From Vibrio sinaloensis DSM 21326 (GTDB taxonomy: Bacteria; Pseudomonadota; Gammaproteobacteria; Enterobacterales; Vibrionaceae): a stretch of 64,000 bases of DNA. Made by a program: the position numbers and the translations under genes. Shown here piece by piece: positions 27,780-37,715 of this stretch. Location of the stretch: positions 62,001 to 126,000 of the forward strand of contig NZ_AEVT01000008.1 in assembly GCF_000189275.1 (NCBI RefSeq), read 5' to 3'. Under the pieces are notes generated by a model, which saw only the letters and a program-made list of their open reading frames with translations, was not told the origin of the DNA and made no database searches. Numbering within the stretch: position 1 is the first letter of the stretch; each line of letters starts with the position of its first letter.

Positions 27780-28574
27780 TTAAGCAATAGTATGTGCTTC
27801 GTCTGGGAAAGCACCGCTTTCGACATCTTGTTTGTATTTTGCGACAGCTTTACGTAAGTCACCAGTTTCAGCAAGGAAGTTTTTCGAGAACTTAGGCATG
27901 TAGTTGGCTGCAATACCAAACATGTCGTGCATAACCAAGATCTGACCATCGGTTACGTTACCTGCGCCAATGCCGATTACCGGTACATCACACACTTCAG
28001 TGATGCGCGCCGCAAGCTCTTGAGGAACACATTCAAGGAGAATAATTTGAGCGCCAGCTTCTTGCAGAGCAAGGGCGTCACGGACCATACGATCGGCTTT
28101 CTCTTGTTCACGACCTTGAACTTTAAAACCGCCGAAGATATTGACTGACTGAGGCGTTAAACCAAGATGAGCACAAACGGGAACGGCACGCTCAGTCAGC
28201 ATTTTTACAGTATCGACTAACCAGTCGCCACCTTCTAATTTCACCATGTTTGCCCCAGCGCGCATGAGCTTACCAGCGCTCTCACACGCTTGTTCTGGAG
28301 TGGCGTAACTCATGAATGGCATGTCCGCCATCAATAGGCAGTTAGGGCTACCTGCGCGAACACAGCGCGTGTGGTAGGCGATCTCTTCAACCGTGACCGG
28401 TAAAGTAGACGATTCTCCCTGAAGAACCATACCTAATGAGTCGCCAACCAATAACACTGGCATTTCTTGGCTTTCAAACAATTGCGCGAAGCTCGCGTCA
28501 TAAGCGGTAGAAGTGGCAAATTTACGACCTTCTTGCTTCCATTTCATCAAGTCGCTAATAGTAATTTTTTTCAT
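27780..28574 (-). CDS. panB: 3-methyl-2-oxobutanoate hydroxymethyltransferase (ketopantoate synthase)
   Basis: 264 residues. It transfers a hydroxymethyl group from 5,10-methylene-tetrahydrofolate to 2-oxoisovalerate, the first committed step to pantothenate. Motifs are [25 protein letters not shown] (metal-binding Asp), [11 protein letters not shown] and IGIGAG. It is followed by panC and lies 22 bp downstream of folK, so a folate enzyme and a folate-using enzyme share the transcript. Confidence 0.98.
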   Translation of the reverse strand: MKKITISDLMKWKQEGRKFATSTAYDASFAQLFESQEMPVLLVGDSLGMVLQGESSTLPVTVEEIAYHTRCVRAGSPNCLLMADMPFMSYATPEQACESAGKLMRAGANMVKLEGGDWLVDTVKMLTERAVPVCAHLGLTPQSVNIFGGFKVQGREQEKADRMVRDALALQEAGAQIILLECVPQELAARITEVCDVPVIGIGAGNVTDGQILVMHDMFGIAANYMPKFSKNFLAETGDLRKAVAKYKQDVESGAFPDEAHTIA

Positions 28575-28596
28575 GATTTTTCCTTACAGGAGTTGG

Positions 28597-29082
28597 CTAT
28601 GATTGCCAAATACGCAGACCGTTTTGCTCAACGACTTTGAGTAAGTCTTCCAGTCTGGTCCCACATGGGAGGGTTAAATTTGGTGCGATTTCTGTAAGCG
28701 GGTAGAGAACGAACTCTCGCTCTTTCATTCCATAATGAGGAACGACTAAGCGCTCAGAATCAATCACCTCATTGCCATAAAGAATGATATCGAGATCTAA
28801 GGTTCTTGGGCCCCAGCGTTCATCTTTACGGACACGCCCTTGCTCTAGTTCAATTGCTTGGGTGCAATCGAGTAGTTCAATTGGCGTTAATTCAGTTGTT
28901 AGTTCAACCACGGCATTGATGTAATCGGGTTGATTTTGAGGCCCCATCGGGGTGCTACTATAAAGGCTCGATGCTCGAACAAATTGCGATTTAGGCACAG
29001 TTTTTAGCGCTTCTATCGCGCTATTAGCTTGTGCCACAGGGTCGGCAAGATTACTGCCGACCGCGATAAACACAGTGATCAT
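28597..29082 (-). CDS. folK: 6-hydroxymethyl-7,8-dihydropterin pyrophosphokinase
   Basis: 161 residues. It pyrophosphorylates 6-hydroxymethyldihydropterin in folate synthesis. Conserved segments are FIAVGSNLADP, SSLYSSTPMGPQNQPDYINA, RWGPRTLDLDIILYG and VVPHYGMKEREFVLYPL. The ATG overlaps the pcnB stop by one base (TAATG), so the two genes are translationally coupled, as in many gammaproteobacteria. Confidence 0.98.
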   Translation of the reverse strand: MITVFIAVGSNLADPVAQANSAIEALKTVPKSQFVRASSLYSSTPMGPQNQPDYINAVVELTTELTPIELLDCTQAIELEQGRVRKDERWGPRTLDLDIILYGNEVIDSERLVVPHYGMKEREFVLYPLTEIAPNLTLPCGTRLEDLLKVVEQNGLRIWQS

Positions 29083-30446
29083 TAGGATGCCTTCGCCTTC
29101 TTCTTGCGGTAGGTCTTACGTCGGCGCTGTCTTGGTTGACCATCGCTGCTTGGGTCTAAATCGGCAACCATGGCTTGGCGCATATTGCGTCCAGCACCTT
29201 GGAAGGTATCCCACCATTTGGCTAGCTGCTGGGTTTCCCCTTGCTCGATTTCACCACGCATTTCCAAAAAGTCGAAGCCGGCGCGGAACTTATTCAGTTC
29301 CATTAAGCGGAATGCGCGCTTGCCATTGCGTCTTGGCATTCTCAACTGCAATTGCCAAATTTCGCGGATTGTTGCGGTGTGACGACGTGGAATGGCAATC
29401 GAACGTACTTGATCATCAAGAATCATGTTGCTGGCTTCCATGATTGCGTCGTAGTGAGCCAGATTACGTTTTTCCATCAGTTGTTCCGCTTTGGCTTGCA
29501 GCGGATACCATAGCATCGCAGCGAACATGAACGCTGGGTTAATACGTTTGCCTTCCTCGATGCGCTGATCGGTTGAGTCGAGTACTAGATCCAACATCTG
29601 TTCGGTTGGAGAGTCATAGTCTTCGGTAAAGAACTCAGCGATGGTTGGGAAGAGTTGCTGGAACAGGTTGTATTCACGCATCAGGTGATAGGTTTCTAAA
29701 CCGTGACCCGATTGCAGCATCTTGAGTGATTCTTCGTAGAGACGTGCTGGTGGAATATCTCGCAAAAGTACCGCCATATCTTCAATCGGTGCAGCAGTAT
29801 CTTCTTCAATGTCAAAGTCGAGCTTCACCGCAAAACGGATAGCTCGCAGCATGCGAACCGGGTCTTCACGATAACGAGTTTCAGGATCACCAATCAGGCG
29901 TACCAATTTATCTTCGAGGTCTTCGATACCGCCTGCATAATCATGAATTGAATAGTCTGCAATGCTGTAGTACATCGCATTGATGGTGAAATCACGACGC
30001 TCAGCATCTTCATCAATGGTGCCATACACATTGTCACGTAACAGCATGCCTTCTTTGGATTGCTGTGACACATTTTTGCTCGGCTCTTGATGGTGGCCAC
30101 GGAAAGTCGCAACTTCAATAATATCGCGGCCAAACATGATATGCGCGAGACGGAAGCGACGGCCGATTAGACGACAGTTTTTGAATAACTGACGAATTTG
30201 TTCTGGCGTTGCGTTGGTCGCAATATCAAAATCTTTTGGTTGTTGACCCAGCAGAGAGTCACGTACACCGCCACCAACCAAATAGGCATCAAAGCCTGCG
30301 CCATGAAGTCGGTATAGCACCTTCAATGCATTGTCGCTGATCTTCTTACGCGAGACGTTGTGCTCTTGGCGAGTGATGATATTCAGAGATAGCTCTGGGT
30401 ATATGTTCTTTTCGCTTGGTGTATAGTCGTTTTTGTTCATGTGCAT
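29082..30446 (-). CDS. pcnB: Poly(A) polymerase I
   Basis: 454 residues. It adds 3' poly(A) tails that speed RNA decay and, in E. coli, controls ColE1-type plasmid copy number. The nucleotidyltransferase motif is LVGGGVRDSLLG followed by D72-F-D74; the arginine-rich and helical domains follow, ending in a very basic tail (RQRRRKTYRKKKAKAS). Start uncertain: ATGs at 30446 and 30440 are in frame, and neither has a good ribosome binding site. The tail matches the RNA-binding C-terminus of the family. Confidence 0.96.
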   Translation of the reverse strand: MHMNKNDYTPSEKNIYPELSLNIITRQEHNVSRKKISDNALKVLYRLHGAGFDAYLVGGGVRDSLLGQQPKDFDIATNATPEQIRQLFKNCRLIGRRFRLAHIMFGRDIIEVATFRGHHQEPSKNVSQQSKEGMLLRDNVYGTIDEDAERRDFTINAMYYSIADYSIHDYAGGIEDLEDKLVRLIGDPETRYREDPVRMLRAIRFAVKLDFDIEEDTAAPIEDMAVLLRDIPPARLYEESLKMLQSGHGLETYHLMREYNLFQQLFPTIAEFFTEDYDSPTEQMLDLVLDSTDQRIEEGKRINPAFMFAAMLWYPLQAKAEQLMEKRNLAHYDAIMEASNMILDDQVRSIAIPRRHTATIREIWQLQLRMPRRNGKRAFRLMELNKFRAGFDFLEMRGEIEQGETQQLAKWWDTFQGAGRNMRQAMVADLDPSSDGQPRQRRRKTYRKKKAKAS

Positions 30447-30526
30447 CTGGCAATAATATGGTGAAAACCAACCTTGCTACAGGCTAAATTGGTGCCCTTC
30501 AGGGCGAATTTGCGGCTAATAATAGC

Positions 30527-31417
30527 TTACAGCGAGCGGTTTGAGAATCTCGGTGTGATCTCGATCGAGGCTGGTAACTGTGTTACCTGCCATTGACTCA
30601 CCCCCCATTGTACGATTTCTCTTACGCTAGCATCGATAATATCTTTAGTTATTTCAAAGCCTAAGAATCTCATTGCATCTAATAATGCAGGTTTCGGGTT
30701 ATTAATATCAATAGCCGGAGCATGATTCTGTTTAGATAGCTTTTGGCCATTATCTCCCAATGCGAGCGGCAGGTGTAGATAACCCACTTCTGGTTTGCCT
30801 AGCATTTGGTAAAGGCTTATCTGGCGACCTGTCGGTTCAATCAGATCTGCGCCACGTACCACTTCGGTAACGCCTTGGTCTATGTCGTCTAATACTACGG
30901 CAAGGTTATAAGCAAATAAGCCATCACGACGTTTTATAATGAAATCTTCATCTGCGAGCGCGTGTGGTATTGCGAGTTGACCATGCTTAACGTCATCAAA
31001 CTGGTAGACGGGATGCGTCATTTTAAGACGAATCGCGCAGTTTTCGGGAGAGGTCAGTCTCAAATTACGGCAAGTCCCCGTATAAAAGCCGCCCGTTTGC
31101 TTGATTTGTTTTCGAGTGCATTGGCAATAGTAAGCTTGACCGGATTCAAGCCACTGATCAATTTGCTGTTGATAGCGCGAATGGCGTTGGCTTTGGTAGA
31201 CCACTTCACCGTCCCAATGCAGTTGATAAGCGTCTAAGGTTTTTAGAATCAAGCTTGCAGCACCAGGCATTTCTCGTGGTGGATCAAGATCCTCAATACG
31301 AACCAACCATTGACCTTGATGTACCTTGGCTTGAAAGTAACTGCCCAGAGCAGCGACGAGTGAGCCGAAGTGAAGTGGGCCAGATGGTGAAGGGGCAAAG
31401 CGACCGATGTAACTCAT
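30527..31417 (-). CDS. gluQ: Glutamyl-Q tRNA(Asp) synthetase
   Basis: 296 residues from the ATG at 31417 ([19 protein letters not shown]). The longer open frame would begin inside the dksA terminator and is rejected. It is a truncated class I synthetase that puts glutamate on queuosine of tRNA(Asp). The HIGH-like motif is in [10 protein letters not shown], the KMSKS-like motif is KLSKQ, and the zinc ligands C98, C100, Y112 and C116 match those of E. coli. The gene lies directly downstream of dksA and past its terminator, an arrangement also known in enterobacteria. Confidence 0.96.
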   Translation of the reverse strand: MSYIGRFAPSPSGPLHFGSLVAALGSYFQAKVHQGQWLVRIEDLDPPREMPGAASLILKTLDAYQLHWDGEVVYQSQRHSRYQQQIDQWLESGQAYYCQCTRKQIKQTGGFYTGTCRNLRLTSPENCAIRLKMTHPVYQFDDVKHGQLAIPHALADEDFIIKRRDGLFAYNLAVVLDDIDQGVTEVVRGADLIEPTGRQISLYQMLGKPEVGYLHLPLALGDNGQKLSKQNHAPAIDINNPKPALLDAMRFLGFEITKDIIDASVREIVQWGVSQWQVTQLPASIEITPRFSNRSL

Positions 31418-31432
31418 AGTAATTTCTAAAGC

Positions 31433-31456
31433 AAAAAGGGAGCCAAAGCTCCCTTT
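31433..31456 (-). terminator. Terminator/attenuator between dksA and gluQ
   Basis: On the minus strand AAAGGGAGC pairs with GCTCCCTTT around a TTTG loop and runs into five Ts. It lies between the dksA stop and the gluQ start, so gluQ expression probably depends on read-through or on a promoter of its own. Confidence 0.88.
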
Positions 31457-31478
31457 CAAATTATGTTAAAACAGGTCA

Positions 31479-31925
31479 TTAACCTTGCATTTGCTTCTCT
31501 TTGATCTCTGCAAGTGTCTTACAGTCGATACAAAGGTCGGCAGTTGGACGAGCTTCGAGACGACGAATACCAATCTCAATGCCGCAAGAGTCACAGAAGC
31601 CAAACTCATCTTCTTCGATCTTGTTTAGCGTTTTTTCGATCTTCTTGATCAAACGACGCTCACGATCGCGGTTGCGAAGTTCAAGGCTGAACTCTTCTTC
31701 TTGTGATGCACGGTCAACTGGATCTGGGAAATTTGCCGCTTCGTCCTGCATGTGGTGAACAGTGCGATCAACTTCTTCCCTGAGCTGGTTGCGCCAAGCT
31801 GTCAAAATTTTTGTAAAATGAGCCATCTGCTCTGGTGACATGTACTCTTCACCAGCTTTCTCTTGGTATGGCTCAACCCCTGCAATGGCTAGGATGCCTA
31901 GCGCTTTTTTCTTTGATTCTGGCAT
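31479..31925 (-). CDS. dksA: RNA polymerase-binding transcription factor DksA
   Basis: 148 residues. It binds the secondary channel of RNA polymerase and with ppGpp reprogrammes rRNA and amino-acid promoters. A coiled coil (about 33-108) has the tip motif D68-P-V-D71-R-A73; the zinc finger uses C111, C114, C132 and C135. AGGAG lies eight bases before the ATG. In V. cholerae DksA also affects motility and the quorum-sensing regulator. It is followed by gluQ. Confidence 0.98.
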   Translation of the reverse strand: MPESKKKALGILAIAGVEPYQEKAGEEYMSPEQMAHFTKILTAWRNQLREEVDRTVHHMQDEAANFPDPVDRASQEEEFSLELRNRDRERRLIKKIEKTLNKIEEDEFGFCDSCGIEIGIRRLEARPTADLCIDCKTLAEIKEKQMQG

Positions 31926-32062
31926 GCAGCATCTCCTACTAACACCTAGTCAACTGCGCTCGCAGTTAATTTTAAGGCGGGTATCTATAGCAAAAAGAAC
32001 TAATCGAGGCAAACTCTGAATCGTAAAGTTGTTGTCAATGTGAAGACGACCCACTTTTTACG

Positions 32063-32776
32063 TCAATTGATAAAATCAATCGCTTTGACCAGTTTTATCT
32101 CTGAGTGGTTAAGCTCTGCTTTGTAGCACATCACTTCCACTCCTTGTTCTTGCGCAGTTTTCAGTAATTGTGAATATTTGGCGTCTATATGGTGTGCGGC
32201 TGACACTTTTTCAATCCCTGAATGTAAAACAGTGAATAAAAGTACCGCTCGATATCCACATTGTGCCATTTCTGAGAGCTCTCTCAGGTGTTTCTGACCC
32301 CTTGTTGTTACAGCATCTGGGAAATACCCTTGGCCTTCAACTTTTTCATCCAATAAGGTGACGCTCTTAACTTCTATATAGCATTTTGGTTTGCTTTCTG
32401 AGTTGAGCAAGACATCAATCCGACTATTCTCATTGCCATATTTCACTTCTGTTTGAAGCTGTTCATAGCCTTGTAACTCTTCAATTACGCCAGACTCGAT
32501 GGCTTCGACAGCAAGTTGGTTCGCGCGAGCGGTATTAATGCAAATACGGTGGCCCGCAGTGGTCTCACTGAGCTCCCAACTATTGGGGTACTTGCGTTTC
32601 GGGTTATCCGATGTGGAATACCACACCTTATTTCCCGGTTGTGCACAGCCCGTCATTGCTCCGGTGTTTGCGCAGTGAATCGTTCGTTCGCTGCCATCAG
32701 GCAAAGTAATGTCGGCGAGAAAGCGTTTATAACGCTTAATTAAGATTGCCGGCTCAAGTATAGGTTCAAACTTCAT
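32063..32776 (-). CDS. sfsA: SfsA family protein (sugar fermentation stimulation protein)
   Basis: 237 residues. An OB-fold N-terminal domain ([17 protein letters not shown]) is followed by a nuclease-like C-terminal domain with VDVLL-type and EVKSVTL motifs ([19 protein letters not shown]), reminiscent of PD-(D/E)XK enzymes. In E. coli extra copies raised maltose metabolism in crp mutants, but the molecular function is unresolved; nucleic-acid binding is likely. It is divergent from hrpB and upstream of dksA, the same order as in E. coli. Confidence 0.95.
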   Translation of the reverse strand: MKFEPILEPAILIKRYKRFLADITLPDGSERTIHCANTGAMTGCAQPGNKVWYSTSDNPKRKYPNSWELSETTAGHRICINTARANQLAVEAIESGVIEELQGYEQLQTEVKYGNENSRIDVLLNSESKPKCYIEVKSVTLLDEKVEGQGYFPDAVTTRGQKHLRELSEMAQCGYRAVLLFTVLHSGIEKVSAAHHIDAKYSQLLKTAQEQGVEVMCYKAELNHSEIKLVKAIDFIN

Positions 32777-32830
32777 TTACAACTGGATTTATGTACAATA
32801 TTTGCATCATTACATCACAAGGTCCTTCCA

Positions 32831-35290
32831 TTGTCACAACTGCCTATTGAAGGCGTGATACCAGAACTGCTTTCTGGGGTTCGCGACGATAACCAACTCA
32901 TTCTTAAGGCCGCCCCGGGTGCCGGTAAATCGACTTACTTTCCGCTGCAATTAGTGAAGCAAAACGTGGTGACAGGAAAGGTGATAATGCTGGAGCCAAG
33001 GCGATTGGCCGCGCGTAATATTGCTTGCTATCTTGCCAACCAGCTTGGCGAGCCTGTCGGTCAGCGCATCGGTTATCGCGTTCGAGGAGAGTCGAAAGTC
33101 AGTAGCCAGACTCAGTTAGAGATTGTGACTGAAGGGGTGTTAACTCGCATGATTCAATCGGATCCCGAGTTAAATGGCATAGATTTAGTGATCTTTGATG
33201 AATTTCACGAACGTAGCATTCATGCAGATACCGCGCTGGCTTTTTGCTTAGAGATTCAAGAGGCGCTGCGCGACGATCTTAAACTTGTGGTGATGTCGGC
33301 AACGTTGGATCAGCAGGCTTTGTGCCGTTTATTGCCTGAGGCTCGTTATGTTGAATCGCAAGGGCGGAGCTACCCTGTTGAGCATCGCTATCTGCCCGCT
33401 AAGGCCAACCAATCAATAGAAGATCTGCTCACTCAACAAATTAAGTACTTAATGAGTAACGAGCCGGGATCGCTGTTGGCTTTTTTGCCAGGCGTAGCTG
33501 CAATTAAGCGTGTCGAAGAGAAGCTGAGTGATTTTGCTGATGATATTGAAGTGTGCCCCTTATATGGCCAGTTGAGTTTCTCGCAGCAGCAAAAAGCGAT
33601 TCAGCCCGCAGATGAAGGTAAGCGCAAAATTGTATTGGCAACCAATATCGCGGAAACGTCACTCACCATTGAAGGGATACGTCTCGTCGTCGACTCTGGA
33701 TTAGAGCGGATTGCGAAGTTTGATTTAAAAAGCGGGGTTACCCGACTCGAGCAAGGTCGTATTGCTCGCTCTTCAGCGGAGCAGAGAGCGGGGCGAGCTG
33801 GGCGAACAGAGCCGGGCATTTGTGTTCGCTTGTACAGTGGGAATCAGTTGCAGCAGCAGCCTCACGTGCCGGCTGCGGAAATCCTTCATTCAGACCTTGC
33901 CAGCTTAGCCTTGGAACTCATTCAATGGGGAGCACAAGACGTCGCTGACTTGAAGTGGTTGGACTTACCTCCGCAAAGTGCGTTGAACCAGGCGCACGCA
34001 TTACTGCGCTCACTGAAGCTTATCGATAAAAAAAGTCAGCTAACCTCAGCGGGTAAGTTGGCCATTCAGTTAGGGGTTGAGCCGAGAATGGCAGCTATGT
34101 TGGCGTTTGCTCAAACAAAGCAGATGGCCGCTGCTGCCTGCTGTGTTGTCGCTCTATTGGAAAACCCTGAGAGAAACCAAATTGATTTCTCTCACTGTGT
34201 GCACCGCTTTGTTGCTAAGCGCCATAGCAAGCAAGCCATGGTGATGCAGCGTGCTCAGCAATTGGCGAAAAAACTGGCGTGCTCGATTGAATGCCAAACG
34301 CTGGATTCATCGGATGTTGCCTTGTTGCTTGCGGTGGCATTTCCAGACCGAGTCGCCCAAATGCGTCATCAGCAAGCGGGTCGTTTCCGTTTAGCCAATG
34401 GGCATGGCGCTCAATTGGCTGATGACGAAGTGCTGGCGTCGAGTGCTTATTTGGTGGTGATCGACCTGATGCGCAGCCAAGCGGAATCATCGCGTATCTT
34501 TTCCGTGATCGAACTGGATATCGCGCACTTAGAGTCTGTTTATGGTGAGCTGTTTTCTCTTGATGAACGAGTAGATTGGGATGAAAGTAAAGGTCGCTTA
34601 ATTGCGGAAGAGCAAAAAAGACTTGGCGAATTGGTGGTTGAGAAAAAAGCACTCCCGGAGCCTAGTAAAGAAAAAATGACGCAAGCTTTACTCAATTTCG
34701 TTCGCCGTAAAGGGCTTTCAGTATTACAGTGGAGCGCTCAAAGTGAGGATACCTTGCAACGTTTGCGCTGTGCGGCTGAATGGTTACCAGAAAAACCGTG
34801 GCCCAATCTGGCAGAGCAAGGTTTACTGGATGCTTTGGAATTATGGCTAGAGCCTTACTTGTCAGGTGTTCATTCAGTGAAAGGGTTGGCTAAAGTTGAT
34901 TTGAACGCGGCTCTGATGGCTTATGTCGGGTGGCCATTAAATCAGGAAATCGATCAGTGGTTGCCGGTCTCTTACCAACTGCCAACGGGAACGAAGAAAA
35001 AGATACGTTACCAACAAGGACAAGAGCCGATGCTTTCGGTTCGCATGCAAGAAGTGTTTGGCGAACATACGTCGCCGCAAATTGCGTTAGGACGCAAAAC
35101 CGTCGTGTTAGAGCTTTTGTCTCCAGCACAACGACCGCTTCAGGTCACTCGCGACCTCGCCAGTTTTTGGGCTGGGGCTTACAAAGAAGTGCAGAAAGAG
35201 ATGAAAGGACGCTACCCAAAGCATGTTTGGCCTGATGATCCCGCTAACCATATCGCGACAACAAAAACTAAAAGACATTTTAATCAGTAA
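32831..35290 (+). CDS. hrpB: ATP-dependent RNA helicase-like protein HrpB
   Basis: 819 residues, DEAH family. Motif I APGAGKST is near 28-35, motif II DEFH lies in LVIFDEFHERS near 125, motif III is MSATLD, and the motif VI-like stretch AEQRAGRAGRTEPG follows near 318. An HA2 domain and the HrpB-specific C-terminal domain complete it. The cellular RNA target is unknown. The start is TTG, with AAGG about nine bases upstream; no ATG precedes the conserved region. mrcB begins two bases after its stop. Confidence 0.95.
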   Translation: MSQLPIEGVIPELLSGVRDDNQLILKAAPGAGKSTYFPLQLVKQNVVTGKVIMLEPRRLAARNIACYLANQLGEPVGQRIGYRVRGESKVSSQTQLEIVTEGVLTRMIQSDPELNGIDLVIFDEFHERSIHADTALAFCLEIQEALRDDLKLVVMSATLDQQALCRLLPEARYVESQGRSYPVEHRYLPAKANQSIEDLLTQQIKYLMSNEPGSLLAFLPGVAAIKRVEEKLSDFADDIEVCPLYGQLSFSQQQKAIQPADEGKRKIVLATNIAETSLTIEGIRLVVDSGLERIAKFDLKSGVTRLEQGRIARSSAEQRAGRAGRTEPGICVRLYSGNQLQQQPHVPAAEILHSDLASLALELIQWGAQDVADLKWLDLPPQSALNQAHALLRSLKLIDKKSQLTSAGKLAIQLGVEPRMAAMLAFAQTKQMAAAACCVVALLENPERNQIDFSHCVHRFVAKRHSKQAMVMQRAQQLAKKLACSIECQTLDSSDVALLLAVAFPDRVAQMRHQQAGRFRLANGHGAQLADDEVLASSAYLVVIDLMRSQAESSRIFSVIELDIAHLESVYGELFSLDERVDWDESKGRLIAEEQKRLGELVVEKKALPEPSKEKMTQALLNFVRRKGLSVLQWSAQSEDTLQRLRCAAEWLPEKPWPNLAEQGLLDALELWLEPYLSGVHSVKGLAKVDLNAALMAYVGWPLNQEIDQWLPVSYQLPTGTKKKIRYQQGQEPMLSVRMQEVFGEHTSPQIALGRKTVVLELLSPAQRPLQVTRDLASFWAGAYKEVQKEMKGRYPKHVWPDDPANHIATTKTKRHFNQ

Positions 35291-35292
35291 TC

Positions 35293-37653
35293 ATGACCAA
35301 GAAAAACAGCAGTACGAGCACCAAAACAACAAAAAAAACCGCTCGAAAACGTACCTCAAAACCGAGAAAACGCACCTCTAGTAAGAAGGGCCAGCGTCGC
35401 TGGTTACGAATGATTTGGAGCGTGAGCTGGAAAGCAGCACTGGCGGGATTCGCGGTGTTGTTGTTTGTCGGTATTTATCTTGATAGCGTGGTTAAGCAGC
35501 GTTTTGATGGGCAGTTGTTCGATCTGCCTACGGTGGTTTATGCGCGTATTCTAAATTTAGCCCCGGGTGAAGCCATCTCACTGAAAGAGGTGACCAACGA
35601 ACTAGATGTCCTTAACTACCGTAAAGTTCGCCAGCCACGTTACCCAGGCGAGTACTCCTCATCCTCGAGTAAGATCGAACTGATTCGTCGTCCTTTTGAG
35701 TTTACCGATGGTCCTGAGCCTGATCGTCACGTGATGTTGCATTTCAACCAAAGTGGCTTAACGCGGATTCAGTCTTTGGAGCACAAAGGCGAAATGGGAT
35801 ATTTACGCATTGAGCCGAAAATGCTCGGGATGCTAGAAAAGAGCCACGATGAACAGCGTTTGTTCTTACGTCGCGATCAATTCCCAGAGGTGATGGTTGA
35901 TGCTTTGTTAGTGACCGAAGATCGCAACTTCTATCAGCACGATGGGGTGTCACCGCTGGCGATCGCGCGTGCTATGGTCGCCAACGTGAAAGCAGGAAGA
36001 ACCGTACAAGGCGGGAGTACCTTAACCCAGCAGCTTGCCAAGAATATTTTTCTATCCAGCGACCGCACATTGTGGCGTAAAGTCCGTGAAGCCTATATTG
36101 CGCTTATCTTAGACTACCGTTATAGCAAAGATCGCATTCTTGAAGCGTACTTGAATGAGGTTTACCTTGGACAAAGCCGAGGACAGGCGATTCATGGCTT
36201 TGGTTTGGCCTCGCGACTTTACTTCGGTCAACCTGTTCAAGAGTTGAGAATTGACCAACTCGCACTGCTGGTTGGCATGGTAAAAGGGCCATCTTATTAC
36301 AACCCGGTTCGGTATCCTGAACGAGCTAAACAGCGCCGAGACTTGGTGCTACGCCTGATGATGCAGCAAGGTATCTTGACCGCCAACGAATTTGAAATGG
36401 CTGCGGATCGACCGCTGGATATCCAAGACAACCCGCGTATTGCGAGTCGACAACCCGCTTATTTCCAACAGCTCAAAATCGAGCTCAAAGAAAAAGTGGG
36501 CGACGTGTTCCAATCCGATGTCGGGTTACGTGTCTTCACTTCGCTTGATCCCGTTTCGCAGTTCGAGCTCGAAACCGCAATTGCGAAAAAGATCCCGCAG
36601 CTAGCCAAGGTGGCGGGTAAAGATCTTGAAGGTGCCGCCATCGCGGTCGATCGTCACACTGGCGAAATACGCGCAATGGTTGGTGGAAAACGAACTGGGT
36701 ATGATGGGTTTAACCGTGCGCTCAATGCCAGTCGCCAGATTGGTTCGTTAGCGAAACCTGCCGTCTACTTAACAGCGTTAGAGCAACCGGAAAAATACAA
36801 CTTAGCCACGACGCTTAACGATAAACCGTTAAGTCTTAAGGGCAGTAAAGGTTCGGTGTGGTCGCCACGTAACTATGATCGCAAGTTCCGCGGTGATGTC
36901 CCCTTGTACATTGCACTAGCCAAATCGCTCAATGTCCCGACAGTACAACTAGGCATGCGCTTAGGCATTTCTAATGTGGTGGATACATTGGAAAAACTGG
37001 GCGTCGATAGGAAGGAAGTGCGCCCGGTGCCATCGATGTTCCTTGGCTCGTTTACGCTTACGCCATTTCAAGTTGCTCAGATGTACCAAACCTTAACTAA
37101 CTCGGGTCGTAGAGCTGAGTTATCTGCATTACGCTCAGTCGTGAACCTAGATGGTGAAGTGTTGTTCCAATCCTTGCCACGCTCGACGCAAACCGTCGAT
37201 CAACAAGCGGCATGGCTGACGACTTACGCGATGAAGCGCGGAGTTGCTGAAGGCACAGGACGTTATCTCAATAGTCAGTTTGCTTGGGCTGCGTTAGCGG
37301 GGAAAACAGGCACCAGTAACGATACGCGCGATAGTTGGTTTGTTGGGGTTGATGGCCGAGAGGTTACCACCATTTGGCTAGGACGAGATGACAACAAGCC
37401 AACTAAACTCACTGGCTCTAGTGGTGCGCTGCGTGTTTATGCTGAGTACCTCAACCACCGTATTCCAGAAAAGCTCACTTTGCCTTGGCCTAAAGAGGTT
37501 AGCACCGTAGGCTTTCTCAAATCCGCGCAGGGCAATTTGCAGCTCGATTGTCGTAACGAGTTCAAACTCCCCGTGTGGGATCAGAGTGGGTCATTCAAAA
37601 AAAGGTGCGATAATCAACCACAAGCGTGGATCAAAAAGCTGTTTACCTGGTAA
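35293..37653 (+). CDS. mrcB: Penicillin-binding protein 1B (bifunctional transglycosylase-transpeptidase)
   Basis: 786 residues. A cytoplasmic tail very rich in Lys, Thr and Ser (1-35) precedes one membrane anchor (about 48-66), a UB2H-like domain (about 75-150), the GT51 transglycosylase with TEDRNFYQHDG and GGSTLTQQLAKN, and the transpeptidase with S485-L-A-K488, SLN and KTGTSND. It polymerises and cross-links peptidoglycan, activated by an outer-membrane lipoprotein (LpoB in E. coli; CsiV in V. cholerae). It is coupled to hrpB by a 2-bp gap. Confidence 0.97.
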   Translation: MTKKNSSTSTKTTKKTARKRTSKPRKRTSSKKGQRRWLRMIWSVSWKAALAGFAVLLFVGIYLDSVVKQRFDGQLFDLPTVVYARILNLAPGEAISLKEVTNELDVLNYRKVRQPRYPGEYSSSSSKIELIRRPFEFTDGPEPDRHVMLHFNQSGLTRIQSLEHKGEMGYLRIEPKMLGMLEKSHDEQRLFLRRDQFPEVMVDALLVTEDRNFYQHDGVSPLAIARAMVANVKAGRTVQGGSTLTQQLAKNIFLSSDRTLWRKVREAYIALILDYRYSKDRILEAYLNEVYLGQSRGQAIHGFGLASRLYFGQPVQELRIDQLALLVGMVKGPSYYNPVRYPERAKQRRDLVLRLMMQQGILTANEFEMAADRPLDIQDNPRIASRQPAYFQQLKIELKEKVGDVFQSDVGLRVFTSLDPVSQFELETAIAKKIPQLAKVAGKDLEGAAIAVDRHTGEIRAMVGGKRTGYDGFNRALNASRQIGSLAKPAVYLTALEQPEKYNLATTLNDKPLSLKGSKGSVWSPRNYDRKFRGDVPLYIALAKSLNVPTVQLGMRLGISNVVDTLEKLGVDRKEVRPVPSMFLGSFTLTPFQVAQMYQTLTNSGRRAELSALRSVVNLDGEVLFQSLPRSTQTVDQQAAWLTTYAMKRGVAEGTGRYLNSQFAWAALAGKTGTSNDTRDSWFVGVDGREVTTIWLGRDDNKPTKLTGSSGALRVYAEYLNHRIPEKLTLPWPKEVSTVGFLKSAQGNLQLDCRNEFKLPVWDQSGSFKKRCDNQPQAWIKKLFTW

Positions 37654-37715
37654 TCAGTACGTTATAAAACTAGCAAGGTAAAAAGTCACCACCTCATCAG
37701 TAAAAGGAATTCAAC

